From NCBI GenBank assembly GCA_016169945.1, contig JADLSH010000085.1, forward strand, positions 1,612,001-1,676,000: DNA of 64,000 nucleotides. The letters run 5' to 3'. Positions 21,442 to 33,841 of the stretch are shown here, one piece after another. Source of the DNA: Trachythela sp. YZ-2020 (Eukaryota > Cnidaria > Anthozoa > Malacalcyonacea > Clavulariidae). Positions within the stretch are counted from its first letter, which is position 1, and every line of letters begins with the position of its first letter. The notes beneath the pieces were generated by a model. That model did no database searches. It was not told the origin of the DNA and saw only the letters and a program-made list of their open reading frames with translations. Both the position numbers and the translations under genes were made by a program.

Positions 21442-21737
21442 AGGCCTGCTCTGGGACGGTAAATCGCCTTAACTCGCCGCGAGATAATGCGAGTTAAGGC
21501 GAGTTAAGGCGATTTAAGGCGATTTAAGGAAAAATTGCGACTTTAAGCAATGCGAGTTTAGGCGATTTAAGGCGATTTAAGGCGATTTAAGGCGATATTG
21601 CGAGTTAAGGCGAGTTAAGGCGATTTAAGGCGATTTAAGGCGATTTAAGGCGATTTAAGGAAAATTGGGACTTTTAACCGATGCGATTTAAGGCGATTTA
21701 AGGCGAGTTAAGGCGAGTTGAGTTCCCAGAGCAGGCC
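21442..21737. mobile_element. MITE made of 10-bp repeats
   Basis: AGGCCTGCTCTGGGA at the left is mirrored by TCCCAGAGCAGGCC at the right, flanked by TTTCCAAG on both sides (21434-21441 and 21738-21745), an 8-bp duplication of hAT size. The interior is almost wholly GGCGATTTAA / GGCGAGTTAA units. Confidence 0.85.
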
Positions 21738-21859
21738 TTTCCAAGGTGGGTTCGCCCTGGGTCGAACCCGGGTTAGGTTAGTGTCTCCTACTGCACTTGC
21801 GCCGTTTGTACTCGGAATATCATCGGAAGCTTCGGAAAAGAAAAATTCGCAACGCCATT

Positions 21860-22529
21860 TTGTTTTCTTCGTTAGCACGTTAACTATTGCTTGCAAAATT
21901 ATCGAGTACCAGCCTTTTCGATTATAATAATCAGTGTGGTACTTTGTAGGAGCTTTAATTGGTATGTGTGATCCATCAATGGCACCACCGCATATTGTGG
22001 AAAACCCCATTTGTTTATAAAATCTTTAACTACTTTATCAAGTTCAGTCCCTGTTGGTATCTTTATGAACTCAGGCAACAATATTTCCTTCACAGTTGAA
22101 CAAAATTCTTCTAAAATAAGACAAACACTTGAATTTGAGACGCAAATAAATGTCCAATTGTTCGGTAGTCTGAATTTATAGTTGCCAATCTCCAGATAGC
22201 AATAGAATGCGTTTACGAACCGGTATTGCTTTTCGCAAGTGGGTGTCCTTTTTCAAAAGATATGGCCGGAGTTTCTCGCAAATAAAGTTAAATGTCCGTT
22301 GTCGCATTCTAAAATTTTCTAACCACTGCCTATCACTAAAGTTGTTGACAACGGTCTCCCACCAAACTTCATTCCGTTTCCTACACCAAACAGACCTTTC
22401 AACAGGCCAAGGATGACCCAGAATAGTTACGACATTATTCAAAGCGTTCTGCATCTGCGTTTTTCTCAGCTTCAAGTAAGCCTTGAAACGTTTTTCTCGG
22501 CGTTTAACAAGTCGTTTTTTATAGCTCAA
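21860..22529 (-). pseudogene. Harbinger (HARBI1-like) transposase, frameshifted
   Basis: Three minus-strand frames join in order. 22529-22176 contains WWETVVNNFSDRQWLENFRM and the LRKAIPVRKRI region. About 22140-21990 contains LPNNWTF and LLPEFIKIPTGTELDKVVKD. 22010-21860 contains CGGAIDGSHIPIKAP and DYYNRKGWYSI. The GAIDGSHI block holds the first catalytic Asp of the DDE nuclease (DDE_Tnp_4). Frameshifts near 22178 and 22005 and loss of the part carrying the later Asp and Glu make it inactive. Sequence after FFFSEASDD runs into the 21442 MITE and its flank. Confidence 0.85.
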
Positions 22530-22599
22530 CCTTAAAGGATATATATCAACGTAATCACGATGTTGCCCAAAAAACCGAAAACATTTCGTCTTTTTTCAA

Positions 22600-22770
22600 T
22601 CCCTGCAATTGCAGGGCCGTGGGTTCAATTCCTACCAGAGGACCTAGTGTTGCATTTTTCGCAACCGTCCCTGGTTAGGTCTTAAAATTGTGTATATATC
22701 TACTCACTTGGATTATCCACCAAACCCAGTATTCTAATGTAATGTATGTATTTATGCATTATGATTGTGT
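22600..22770 (+). mobile_element. tRNA-derived SINE, copy 1
   Basis: GGTTCAATTCC matches the pol III B box consensus. The flanking CAGGGCCG...CCAGAGG, TGTTGCATTTTTCGCAAC and CTGGTTAGGTCT are shared with the minus-strand copy at 47180-47340. Only a tRNA-like T-arm region is preserved; this is not a functional tRNA. Confidence 0.75.
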
Positions 22771-24340
22771 GACTCGTCCAATTGAAATTGTGTTTGACCA
22801 AAACTTGGCAAGTTGGTTGTAATGGTTCTGTCATTATTCAACTATCATTTAACTGTTAACAAGGGGAGGTGTATAATTACCAGGGGTGGTGCAAAAATTC
22901 TCAGGAGATGTGCTCACCTCCTCACACCTCCCCTCAAAATCCGGCCATGCTAGTGACTAAGTGGCTATTGGAGCAAGGCAAGATCTCCACATTACTGGGT
23001 TCACATGAAACATTCAAGTGGGTCAAACTGGTAGGGCTAGGCCTTTAAAGGTCTGGACTCCCCTTCAAGACTTCTATTGTCATCCTTCCAAATCTACAGG
23101 GGAAGGAGCTTAATTACAAATGTTCCAAGAGTGCTCATCAACATTCAAAAGTTTTTCAATCCATGCAAACATTCTAGATTGTGAATCGTTATTGGGAGGG
23201 AGGGGAGTGGGCAGTGAACAAACCAAATTTTTGTGGACCATCAGGTCAGTTTCTGCTTCTCTTGCTGCTTCATGAAGGGTCTGCAACTGTATGTCACTCA
23301 AGTAAATCAATTAAAAAAATTATCAAGTTCACAGGGGGTGGATGAAATGTGGTTCAGATTGGCACTTCCAAAGGGGCACCTTAGGTCCGTGTTTAAGATA
23401 TCTTACTAAGAGGGGGAGATATCCTCCTAAGAGGGGGTGGAGATAGTGGGCAAACTTCCCATTTCTCTTGAGGAGGAGTGTGAACATTTTCTGTAATTAT
23501 CTATTTTGCAAAGTATACACTAATTTCATTTTCCAGGAAATATGATTATATCATTTCTTTCTGTTGGCTTGGATAGCCAACACATATTAGGCACACGACA
23601 AGCTTGCAAGGTGAGCCAGCATGATTTGCCAGGCCATCATCTGCCTACAATAACTCATGTGGACATTTAGGTGGGAATTAAATAAATAAAACCTTGGACT
23701 TCAAAAGTAAACAAAGGTAATTGAGTTGGCTGTTATAATAATAAAGACAAAATCTTACTATTGGGCACACTAAAACCACCCTAACCTCTTTATCTACAAC
23801 AATTGTCATGAATGTACCAACTGTGATCAGCAGCAACATGCACCTAGTCTTTTAATTTTCCCCAAGGTGCTCAACTCCCACAGCATTTACATTAAAGTGA
23901 GCATATCTGCATGAATGCATATTCAACAGTTATTTACATATTGGTTTTAGTTGTGTCGGAAAGAATAAATTGATAGTTCAGACCTCTAAGTATAAACTTT
24001 GTGGAAGAATAGGGGGAAGTTTATTAACAACTTTATAAACCCTAAAATTCAAGAACCCACTCTTCCAGAGGCACAGACATTGCACCTCCCATAAAATTTA
24101 TTTCACCTCCCCCAGCATGTACACCAAAATCTGGCCTTGGTCCAGAGCAGGCAGCCATGGGCTGCAACCACAAGCCTTCCTAATGTTGTAGGACTAGCAG
24201 TGTTGTATATTTTTGGCTGCAGCCAACACTGAACCACAAGGTTACAGATTTATATAAAACATTGGAATTGGCATAGCAAGCATGGTTCTTATGAACAGCC
24301 CCTAAACAATTATAGGAGAACTACAGTATATCATGGGACA
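22771..24340. other. non-coding interior of the Harbinger element
   Basis: No second Harbinger ORF (Myb-like) could be recognised. Two regions are rich in GGGGGAGG/CACCTCC runs. Confidence 0.4.
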
Positions 24341-25599
24341 AAGGGCTGTTTATTAACAACTTTCAGCAATCACTGGTAGTCACTACTTGCTGTCTGGAGT
24401 AGTGGGCAGACAAAGGACTTTGCATATAATATATTTTTAGTTATTTTAATGGAAGGGCTTCTTAAAAATACAATCTTTGCATACCCACGCCAACCAAAAC
24501 ACTATTTTTGCAACTATTCTACAAACACATGTGGCCACAACCAAAAATATAGCCAAGCTAAAGTCAACAGCAAAGCAGGAGTATTTTACAGTCAATACTG
24601 TTCGGAAATAACTAGAAAGTTGCTAGTAAACCGGGCTTGTTTTCGCGACAAACCATACCATGCCTCTGGGACATGTTGACAAAATGTCGGCTAAAACATT
24701 TTGATTCTTAACTACCTGTACGTAGAAATCAAGCATTCAGAAATACATAAAAACAATAAATCTAGATTCTTTGGTTACAGAGCTCCATTTGAAGCGGTAA
24801 ATTGTCTACAGTGCTCTTACCGATCACTTTATTTACTTCAAAACGTGCGACAGAGTAGTTTTCGAAGCCAGCTTTTTGCCAAATTTGCTTCACTCCTGTG
24901 TCAACTCGAAAGCAATTTTCTCGCGAATTATCGAATGGATTTCGCCGAAACTTATGTTTATTTTAAGAGTCCTGATCACCTCTGCTAAAAATACAACTTT
25001 TAAACCAGTGTTTGGATAATGCATAAAAATTTAAAAATATAGCTTCGTGTAAAATACGCATTTTCCGTCCGCCATTTGGCGCGAAATGGAAGAATAACCA
25101 CTTTTACCGGCATGCATTGCGATAGCTGGAATTGCCTATTCTCGTGAAAATGCTTTATTTGTTGCGAAAGCCGTTATTGTCGGCGCACGCTCGGACAACT
25201 TCGAAAGCTAAATCTCAGTGACCGTGCTCCCTATCGTCTTGAAAGTGCCGGAAATCGATTCCTTGTGATGTCATTGCCTAGATGGCGGATTTTCATTGGT
25301 TTATAGCAAGCAACACTGACCTTATATGGCATTTCGTAATTTATTTCGCGTGCGGGAATCAAATTTCAACGATTTCGGCATTTTGTATCCGACTTTCAAA
25401 AAACGATTTCAATGAAACTTTCCAATAATATTCCTTTCTATATGAGCTACAATTTGTGTGGTAACACTTGCTCGAAAATAATAAATCCTGCTCTGGCAAT
25501 ACCGATTTATTTCAACAATAATTGTAAATTTTTTAGATAATTTATGAACATGAATGCAAACTAATTTGGATATGTAATATGAACCGGGACAAACCAGAT

Positions 25600-27880
25600 A
25601 TCCTCAAAGAGAGGAATTCACAAGCTATCGAATGTCAAATTACCTAATAAAAAACTATTTACATTGATGTCCAAAGCTAATATTTTGCAATTACGATATA
25701 TATGTAAATCGGGACTAGTGAATATCGTCATATATTATTTATAAGTCTTTTGAATGATTCGATTGACAAATCGCCGTATTTATCGACGATTTCGAGTGGT
25801 AGGCTATTCCAGGACATTGCTCCTCGATATGAAAAACTACGTTTTAAGAAATTTGTATTTGGTTTATCTAGGTAAAGCTTTCGATTATTGCTTCTTAAAC
25901 TGTACGTGTTATTATTGCTAGTGGTAAATAATTCAATTCTGTCAAAGAAGTTGGTACCATGCCTCTTAATGCCTGAAATTAAAGGTCATTATTTGTTCCC
26001 TTTTAGTAAAAGTAGCTTCAATTGGCTCCCAATTTAGGTTATCAAATATCTCGAGTGATCTAATGTCATAACTTGAATTTGTATCACCCGAGCAGCTCGT
26101 TTTTGAAGTTTTTGTAGCTTTGTGATGTGTGAGTTGTTTCTATCATGCCATACAGTCGAGCAGTATGTGAAATGTGGTAAAAGAAGTGATTTGTACATTG
26201 TTAGTAATGTATCTTGTGTCGCAAAAGGCTTTGATCTTCTTAATTAAGAGAGCTATATCTTTTGAGATTTTTTTACACTGTGCATCATTATGATCACGCC
26301 ACCTTAATTGATCATCAATTATAACCCCTAAAACTTTTTTGTCTGATACTTGACTTATTGTCTGGCCTCCAATGACTATGTGTGGAATACTGGGCATATC
26401 ATTTAATTTGCCGAGATCCGACTATCATAAATTCTGTTTTTTCTTTATTCAACGTTAATTTGTTTGCTGTTAGCCATTATGTACGTTTTCGAGGTCGGTA
26501 TTTAGTTTGTGTTCAATGTCAGCGGGTGAATTGCCACGGCATGATTTGTTGGTATTCGTCCGCAAACATGGACGCTCGAGTAGTTTCTAAACAATTGGGC
26601 AAATAGTTTATGTATAAATAAGAAAAAATAGAGGACCAAGGTTGGACCCCTGGGGGACCCCACATGTGATCTTTTTAACATTTGAAATCGAGTCGTTAAT
26701 TTTGCACATTTGTTTCATTTCGTGAATGTATGATCTGAACCATTGTAGGGTTCTTCCTTTTATTCCATAGCGTTCTAATTTAGAAATAAGTATCTCATGG
26801 TCGACTGTGTCAAAAGCTTTTTTAAGATCTAAAATAGTATGCCGTTAATCAAACCCTTGTCCATGTTTACGAGTAATTGGGTTGTAGTATGAAGGAGTGT
26901 AGTTTCTGTTGAATGCCGAGTACGAAAACCTGACTGATGTGTCGAGATAATCATATTCTCGTTTTAAGGAAGTTGTTTAGTTGGTTGTGAACAATCTTTT
27001 CGAATGTTTTTGCCGCGGCCGATATCACAGATATAGATCTGTAGTTACCACAGTCAGATTTCTCGCCTGTCTTATAAATAGGGGTAACTTTGGCAGATTT
27101 CATTTCGTCTGGGAAAATTCCGGTGCAAAAAGATAGGTTAAATATGCAGACAAGTGAATCCGCGATAATTGTGTTTCCTGCGGCTTTTAAGAGTTTGTTC
27201 GAGATTTTATCAAGACCAGATGCTTTACAGGCTTTGGCTTCCATTAGTACGCTCTCTAATTCCGAATGGGTTATATTCTTGAATTCAAAGACTTTGGATC
27301 CAGATGTTACACAGCTAAGGGGATCAAAATCAGTTGGTGTAATATCATTCGCTAACCTTGGTCCTTTGTGGAGAAAAAGTTGTTGAATTCGTTTGCAACG
27401 TTCATATGTTCATGTCACCAGCTACTTTACTGCCGTTGACTTTGACCTTATTAATTTGCGTGCATTTGGATTGTTTGTTTAGAAGTTCGTTTATAACTTT
27501 CCAGCAATCTTTGGCATTGTTACTATTTTCTAATTTTGATTTATAGTAGTTAGCTTTTGCTTCCTTAATTACGCGATTTACTTGGTTTCTGTAACGTTTA
27601 TACGATTCATGAAATGTTGCAGATTTAAGCCGACTAATTGCTTTTTTATTTAGATAATCTCTATGGTAACTCATAGTTTTGATTTCATTAGTTAAGCATG
27701 GTTTGAATTCGCTTTTGACTTTTCGTCATCTGACTTGGGTGCGTGAAGATCAGCAACTTCAAGGAAAGTTTCTTTCCAAGCTTGCCATGCTATGTTTGGG
27801 TCTCGTACGTCTGTATAGCTTGGAAACGAACTAAACGCATTACCTAAATCATGTTGAAATTGAGCCGCATTAAAATGTTG
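25600..27880 (-). mobile_element. LINE F, decayed, reverse-transcriptase and C-terminal region
   Basis: On the minus strand: HAPKSDDEKS and SYKRYRNQVNRVIKEAKANY (27880-27402), the finger region SGLDKISNKLLKAAG and KVTPIYKTGEKSDCGNYRSI (27244-26951), then GVPQGSNLGPLFFL (near 26660). A FADD site near 26570 is broken by a one-base insertion. The thumb region KVLGVIIDDQLRWRDH follows, and the C-terminal RSFSYRGAMSWNSLP (near 25800). Domain order is that of CR1/L2/Jockey-type LINEs; the endonuclease is missing (5'-truncated). Multiple frameshifts make it inactive. Confidence 0.88.
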
Positions 27881-28059
27881 AAATTGTCTTGTTTCGACAA
27901 TTTAGGCTTCTCTTTTGGGATGCTAATTTTTCTGCATATAAAAACAAGGCTATATATATGATCACTTATCCCCAAGTGTGTTACCCCGGAATTCATAGTC
28001 TTGGTATCGTCTATTGGTATCGTTTAAACTTGCTTTTTTTGATTGTACGTCATATTTTG

Positions 28060-29830
28060 GTCTATGAAAGCAAAATGCTGACAGTAGTTCAGAATATTGA
28101 ATTCAAGAAACACGACAGCAACTTCCGGCAGAAAGAACTAACACGGGACACAAAGAAAATCAGAGGCCATGACAAGCTGCTCATCGCTGCTGATAAAACG
28201 ACAAACTTTTACCAGACGGCCGCCCACTCGTACAAACAGCTACAAAACACTGCCGCATAACAAAAACCTACAAGACAGCGCGAACTAAATCTTCGGACAA
28301 TATAATATCGGATGAAAAAAAAGGATTGCCAAGAGACTCAACGTTGACAACAGAATTGACGTGCTAGCAGGAAAAGATGCATTCATTACACTGAAAGATC
28401 ATAAGCCCAACTTCAAAAACAATCCCACGTGTAGGCTAATTAACCCACCCAAATCGGAAATTGGCATCATCAGCAAGGAAATTCTCGAAAGAATCAATTC
28501 GAAAGTCGTAGCAGCCTCTAACCTAAACCAATAGAAGAACACAAACTCGGTCATTAAGTAGTTCAACGAAATGCTAAATAAAGCTATGCACACATTCACA
28601 ACCTTCGATATTGTTAACTTTTACCCTTCGATATCAGAAGAACTCCTCAAACAAGCCTTAGAATTTCCCTCGCAGTTTGTGAAATCACAGAAGAGGAAAA
28701 AACGACCATCACCCAAACAAAAAAATCTTTCCTCTTCATAACGCACCGTGGTGTAAGAAGGCGTCTAAGTCGCTTTGATGTAACCATGGGTAGTTTTGAC
28801 GACGCGGAGATATGCGAACTGGTGGGCTCCTACCAGCTCTCAAAGATAGCTCCAGAATGTCAAAATAACATTGGCCTGTACAGAGACGACGGGTTAGCAG
28901 TCTTTGACAAAACGCCAAGGCAAATAGAAAACATCAACAAACAAATTTGGAAAATCTTCAACGACCATAACATGAAGCTCCCCATCGAAGCAAACAAAAA
29001 ATGCGTTGACTACCTGGATATCACCCTGGATTTAAGATCGGGAACCTAAAAGCCATTCACCAAACCCGGAAACATACCGCTATACGTCAACCGCCGCTAG
29101 CAACCACCCACCTCAATACTCCGTAGCATACCTGAGTCCATCACCAGGAGACTATCCATGAACATATCTTCTGATTAGCGGTCATTTGACATCGCAATCC
29201 CCTCATACCAGGAAGCACTAAAAATTATAGGCTGAATTACAACCCACAGCCAGCAAAACCGAACGCCAGAGGAGCAGAAATATCATATGGTTTAACCCAC
29301 CCTAAAGCTTGCACCTTGCCACAAATGTCGGTAGCAAATTTCTGCGTATAATCACCCAATGCTTCCCACAAAACCACCCGCTGCACAAAGTTTTTAATCG
29401 AAACACCCTTAAACTAAGCTAACACAACACGCTCCAGAAGCAACCGGAGGGAGCAATTTATTGTCGCGAGAAGATAAGTTGCCTGCTCTCGAAAAAATGC
29501 CAAGTCGAAAGTGTCGTGTATCAAGCAACCGTTACGAGAGAAGTTAACAGAGAACAACAAACGTAAGTAGGACTGATGGAAGGAACTTTTAAGACACGAT
29601 ACAACAAGCACACCAGCTCATTCAGAAACCCGAAACAAAAAAACATCACTGAACTCAGTAAATATAATGGGACATTGAAAAACTCTTAAATTTAAATTAA
29701 AAGGAAAATACTAAAGAAATGCAGGTCATACTCAAACAAAACCAAAAGATGTAACTTATGTTTCCATGAGAAATTTGTTATTATCTTCCATTTGAACTCA
29801 AGAAGTGATTGAACTTATATCTACATATAT
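28060..29830 (+). mobile_element. Penelope-like retroelement (reverse transcriptase plus GIY-YIG-like domain), decayed
   Basis: In order on the plus strand: RGHDKLLIAADKTTNFYQ (near 28170), a [24 protein letters not shown] segment (near 28385), TFDIVNFYPSISEELLKQAL (near 28605) and DVTMGSFDDAEICELVGSYQ (28776). Then come GLYRDDGLAVF, the probable catalytic palm (28873), and DYLDITLDLRSGT. Near 29505 CQVESVVYQATVTRE precedes YVGLMEGTFKTRYNKHTSSF (29552), with the layout of a GIY-YIG nuclease, and CNLCLHEKFVI lies near 29755. A reverse transcriptase followed by GIY-YIG is the hallmark of Penelope-like elements. Several stops and frameshifts show it is dead. Confidence 0.75.
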
Positions 29831-30229
29831 ATAGGCATAGAAAAAAGTACTTATTATGCAACCAATAGATTAGTCTATCATTCCTGCTGTAACGTAACAC
29901 GTAAATTATTTTCTTATGACGTCATTCATGTAATTCATATATCAAGTTCCCTAGACATTTACAACAGACGCGATAATCACCGAATAGTGTGCCAAGCTCC
30001 GTGCTTGCCATACGAAACAAATCTGTATCGAAAACGGAGATTTTTTAACAACTACGAATACAAAAACAAGCAAAAAATGAGCACTGGTTAGCATTCTATG
30101 ATCAAGTTTTGTTTGCTTTAGTCGAAAAATATAGGTCAATTTCCAGACGGATTTTAAACTTTTTAAAAAATTTAAAAAAAGGAATATCTTAAAAAAGCGA
30201 CACAGTCATAAATATTTTTCGATACTTTC

Positions 30230-30560
30230 CTAGTTTGCCTAATTCGATTAGTATGTTATATAGGTTGAAATGTTCACTTACAAGTACAAGTGCCCTATCT
30301 TGATCACCATAGGAATAGTGAAAGTGAAAACTGAGAATGAAAGCTGAAAGAGAAAATATCAAACCAGGACTTGCTGTATAATTGACCGAGCGATAGCGAA
30401 GTCAATACAGCAAGACCGAGGATAACTACTAAAAAAACACCATACTCTATATACAACTCTTTTTTTAAACTATTATATAATAACACAGTACGATTTGAAT
30501 AATATAGCAGAAAACAACTCCGAAAACAAGTCGTTAGCTCATTTCATTATCATTTTTGTA
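30230..30560 (-). repeat. inverted partial copy of the 19455-20514 element (empty site for its MITE)
   Basis: The reverse complement reads AATGAAATGAGCTAACG through CGGTCTTGCTGTATTGA, CTATCGCTCGGTCAATTATA and ATTCTCAGTTTTCACTTTCA to CTATGGTGATCAAGATAGGG. The sequence continues straight through the site where the 19756-20359 MITE sits in the other copy. Confidence 0.85.
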
Positions 30561-30793
30561 TCTGCACAGCAGATATATTGTTATCACCACTGTGTGTGTT
30601 GGTGTGTTCGTTAAACACTCGGGTCGAGACCGCCCTGAGTGGTGAGTTGACTGACCGTTGACTAGTTAGTCAGAATATATCCTGGCAGATTACTTCAAAT
30701 AGCGCCATTCAAAGCCTTTTTCGCATGCATTTTTAGTAGGTTTTCTGGTTCACGGTATCGCGCGATTTTGACGGCCTTTTTAATCAGTCTTAA

Positions 30794-30940
30794 GGCTCTT
30801 TTCCACTCGTCGCAAAAGCCAATTCGCAAGCTCACTGCGAGTACTTTCATCCAATCACAATGCTCGGCAGTTTATTTTAATTACATGCAAGAACTCGCGG
30901 CAAGTTTTCGAGTTGGTTTTGCGATGAGTGGAAAAGAGCC
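30794..30940. mobile_element. 147-bp MITE with TTAA target duplication
   Basis: GGCTCTTTTCCACTCGTCGC and GCGATGAGTGGAAAAGAGCC form imperfect inverted ends, flanked by TTAA on each side (30790-30793, 30941-30944), as in piggyBac or Kolobok-type insertions. Confidence 0.88.
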
Positions 30941-30944
30941 TTAA

Positions 30945-33240
30945 CACAGGGCGGTGCAACGAGCGAGCGCGCGCTGATCGACGTGTGATGCGGAAGTACC
31001 TGTGACGAGTACGATTTTGGGGAAAATTGAAGAAAAATTTTGATATGTCTAGTTCTTGCGCTCATATTTCGCATCGTTTTAAGTGTGAATACAAACTAAC
31101 GGAATATTTACTTGTAATATCACTCTGAGTACGTAGTCAGTTCGAATTTATATCTTTTTAACCATAATTTGTTTCTACAAAAATAGCGAAGATGTTATAG
31201 TTTTTCTAGCCTGTGATTCTGTTGAAACCACTTCATGTGTGGCTTAAGTTTACGACTGTTGAAACAGGATTAATGTATTTACCAAACCGATCCTCTCTGT
31301 AGTAATTAATGAAAAATCCAATTTTTGCAAAGATACTGAGCGCATTGTTGGTTAAAAGTTTGTCCCATCCGTAATTTTTTTAGGAGAGATAGGTGACAAG
31401 TACTTTTCTTAATTTTTGCTTAAATATAACATTTTGATGTTGATTCCTTCGCGCTATCCTTTTTGCAATCTGGGATACGCTGTGGAAGCTAAATGTTACT
31501 TCTATCGAACACTAACAAAGGTCAATGGCATGTGTGTTAGTTTTCAAAATAAACACATGTTTTTGACAACAAAACCCCAGTCCTTTCCTGTGAATGCCAT
31601 TATCAAGTCATTATAAAAAACACAGCTATATACTGCTGAACATTGTGTTCTCAGACTGATGTGGTTTACTGGAAAATATTTCGCATTAAAAACAATCGTT
31701 TTGGTCTTTGGAGGCCAAAGATGCAATCCAGAGTCAGGTCAAAACTTCGCCAAAGTAGGTAAATATTTTGCATTTTGTCTGTTATTTGTATCTTGCAATG
31801 TATACAAGGTCAATACATTATCCTGTAAAAGCTACTTTTAGTAAAACAATGTCTATAGAGTATAGGGTAAATGTCCATAAACAAGGCAATAATACATCTC
31901 GAATAGACAAATCCCCGCTGATTCGGCCCATAGTCCCTGGCCATCATGACACATAGGTACCGAGGCATAACAGATATGGCGCCAATCTGCAAATAAATCC
32001 CCGCTACTGATCTCCCGGCATGTCCCGGGTAGGGGTGGGGTGGGGGTGCGGGGCGCGGGGCTTTCCAATCACTGGTGCATAAGTTACATACTATCAAGCA
32101 TATATAGGTATATAATATGACATAGAAACCCTTATATTCAAACAGAAAAGAGTCAGGATGGCAAGAATCATCCTGTTTTCAACATTTGATCTATTTCGAT
32201 AAGTATAATTAATATACCAATATTGTTAATGACATGAACTTCCAGAACAGTTCATAAATTGTTTTGTTTTTCTTTATTGAAAATGGGGAGGGCCAATAAA
32301 TAGAGTATTTATGATACTCTAGTCTCTGAAACTATTTAGCCGGTCTCGCATAGCATTACGTGGTTTTAAAATCCAAAGCTTAAGTTTGTCAGGAAGCAAG
32401 AAAAAGTAGACCTAAACGAGATGGAAGATGCCAGCCAACAAATGATAACGGAGCATAAACGGCGAAGAAAGATTCGTATAGCTGTTTCTGAGTTTGAAAT
32501 ATACAGTTTTTTGCTTGAAAGTTCGCATTCAACGTACGGTGACAAGAAACGCATAAATCTGTGCTATTTTGTCATTTAAAGGTACAAAAACTCTATTTAA
32601 ACGCAAACCAAACTAAATTTATCCACACTTTTAGTTGCAAAAAGTTAAAACTAACCATTTTGGCATTGATTTAGATAACATTATGTCTAAAGTTTTTAAG
32701 CCGTCAAGATGCAACGACAAAAACTTACACAAATACGACATGTTTATGCATTTCTTGACAGTTTGTCGTAGAATTTTTTTACCACAAACCACTGAACAAA
32801 TAAAAAACACACAAAAAATATTCAAACAGTACCTTCAAACAAAAACTGCTTCTGTCTGCTTGATATATTTGGTTCAAGATGAAAAATCCAACTTGACAGC
32901 CAATGTCATAAAACTTGGCCATGTCAAAGCATCTTGACCAAAACCTTCGCTTTTATACCGAATCCAGGACAAACGTGAAGCAGAACAAGGAAAAATCAAT
33001 CTGATCTGTCTATCATTGTGGACTATTTTGGAAAATTCTTCAACAGTTTTTATGCATTTTCAATCCCTAATTTTTGTTAAGTTGCACGTTTTTCGCTCCT
33101 TCGCCGGTCAGAACTCAAGCACATATTAATGATACACAGATATGGAACTCTCGCGGGATCCTGTCCCCACTTTTTCAATGCGCATGCGCGAGCCTTTGGC
33201 AAGTGTCATAAAAATGTTTAATGATTTAATGAGATTCGGC
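30945..33240. other. intergenic, no gene supported
   Basis: Several open frames of 60-100 codons occur on both strands (the longest at 32635-32937), without recognisable motif or splice context. A GC-rich patch with CCCGGG and GGGTGGGG lies at 32000-32065. Confidence 0.4.
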
Positions 33241-33540
33241 TAATATAGCGCCAGGGAATTCGCCACAGGTTTCCCCAATTACGGCGACCCCATAATTAAC
33301 AAAAACAATAATTTTAACAATCGAAACAAACTAACATAAGACAATCTACAATCGCCGCAACAGACAACTAACAACAACTTAAAACTCCATCAAGGGACCT
33401 AGCCAGCTTTTACATTTGACACACACAGATTTCCAAGTTCGCGGATCGTCACAATTATAAATATTGGATAGCGCGTTTTTGTAATATATCTTTAGAGGTC
33501 ACTATCACACGCTCTAATAAAATATGAAGCCCGTAGTATA
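33241..33540 (-). mobile_element. probable 3' remnant of LINE D, cut off by foldback B
   Basis: LINE D (37473-39125, minus) stops at the right end of foldback B. The sequence left of foldback B reads on in the same orientation, with an open start (LHILLERVI) and then untranslated-like sequence. The link is positional and no independent homologue was available. Confidence 0.4.
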
Positions 33541-33841
33541 CAGGCCGTTCGAGCCCCTTTTTTGGGGATGCGTGGGGGTGCGTGGGGGTGCGTTCATTAA
33601 ATATTCAGGGTGAGGTAATTAATATTCAGGATGAGCGAAGGGTGCGCACACATGACGTCACTCAAGGCGAGCCTGGGCATGAAAGTCGTTTAAGCATTTT
33701 TATCACAAAAGTAATCGCTTTTTAATTAGCGTCCCATGTTTGCGTCGCTACAAAAATTTCCAAACATTTGATCTAAGCATAGTCTTTTATCGACGGTGTT
33801 TGAAGTAGCTTCCCTTGCTTCGGTTATGTGAGACAGTCAAT

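Larger units (their letters stand above)
20965..25135. mobile_element. PIF/Harbinger-type element with long inverted ends
   Basis: GCAATTCCAGCTATCGCGAT at 20965 is mirrored by GCGATAGCTGGAATTGC ending at 25135. Homology continues inward for several hundred bases: the GCCATTTGGCGCGAAATGG block, the GAGGTGATCAGGACTCTTAA block, and the GACAAAGGACTTTGCATATA block near 21325 and 24410. It encloses a decayed Harbinger transposase on the minus strand, a MITE (21442-21737) and a SINE. Confidence 0.75.

Noticed and set aside
22617..22650. tRNA gene
   Set aside because: Only the T-arm/B-box part is tRNA-like; acceptor and anticodon arms are not formed, and a second copy shows that it is a SINE.
31810..32097. 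Pro-rich minus-strand open frames
   Set aside because: Arise from a GC-rich simple stretch; no supporting motif.
32635..32937. 100-codon open frame on the plus strand
   Set aside because: No motif, no splice context, composition like the surrounding AT-rich DNA, and an antisense open frame overlaps.
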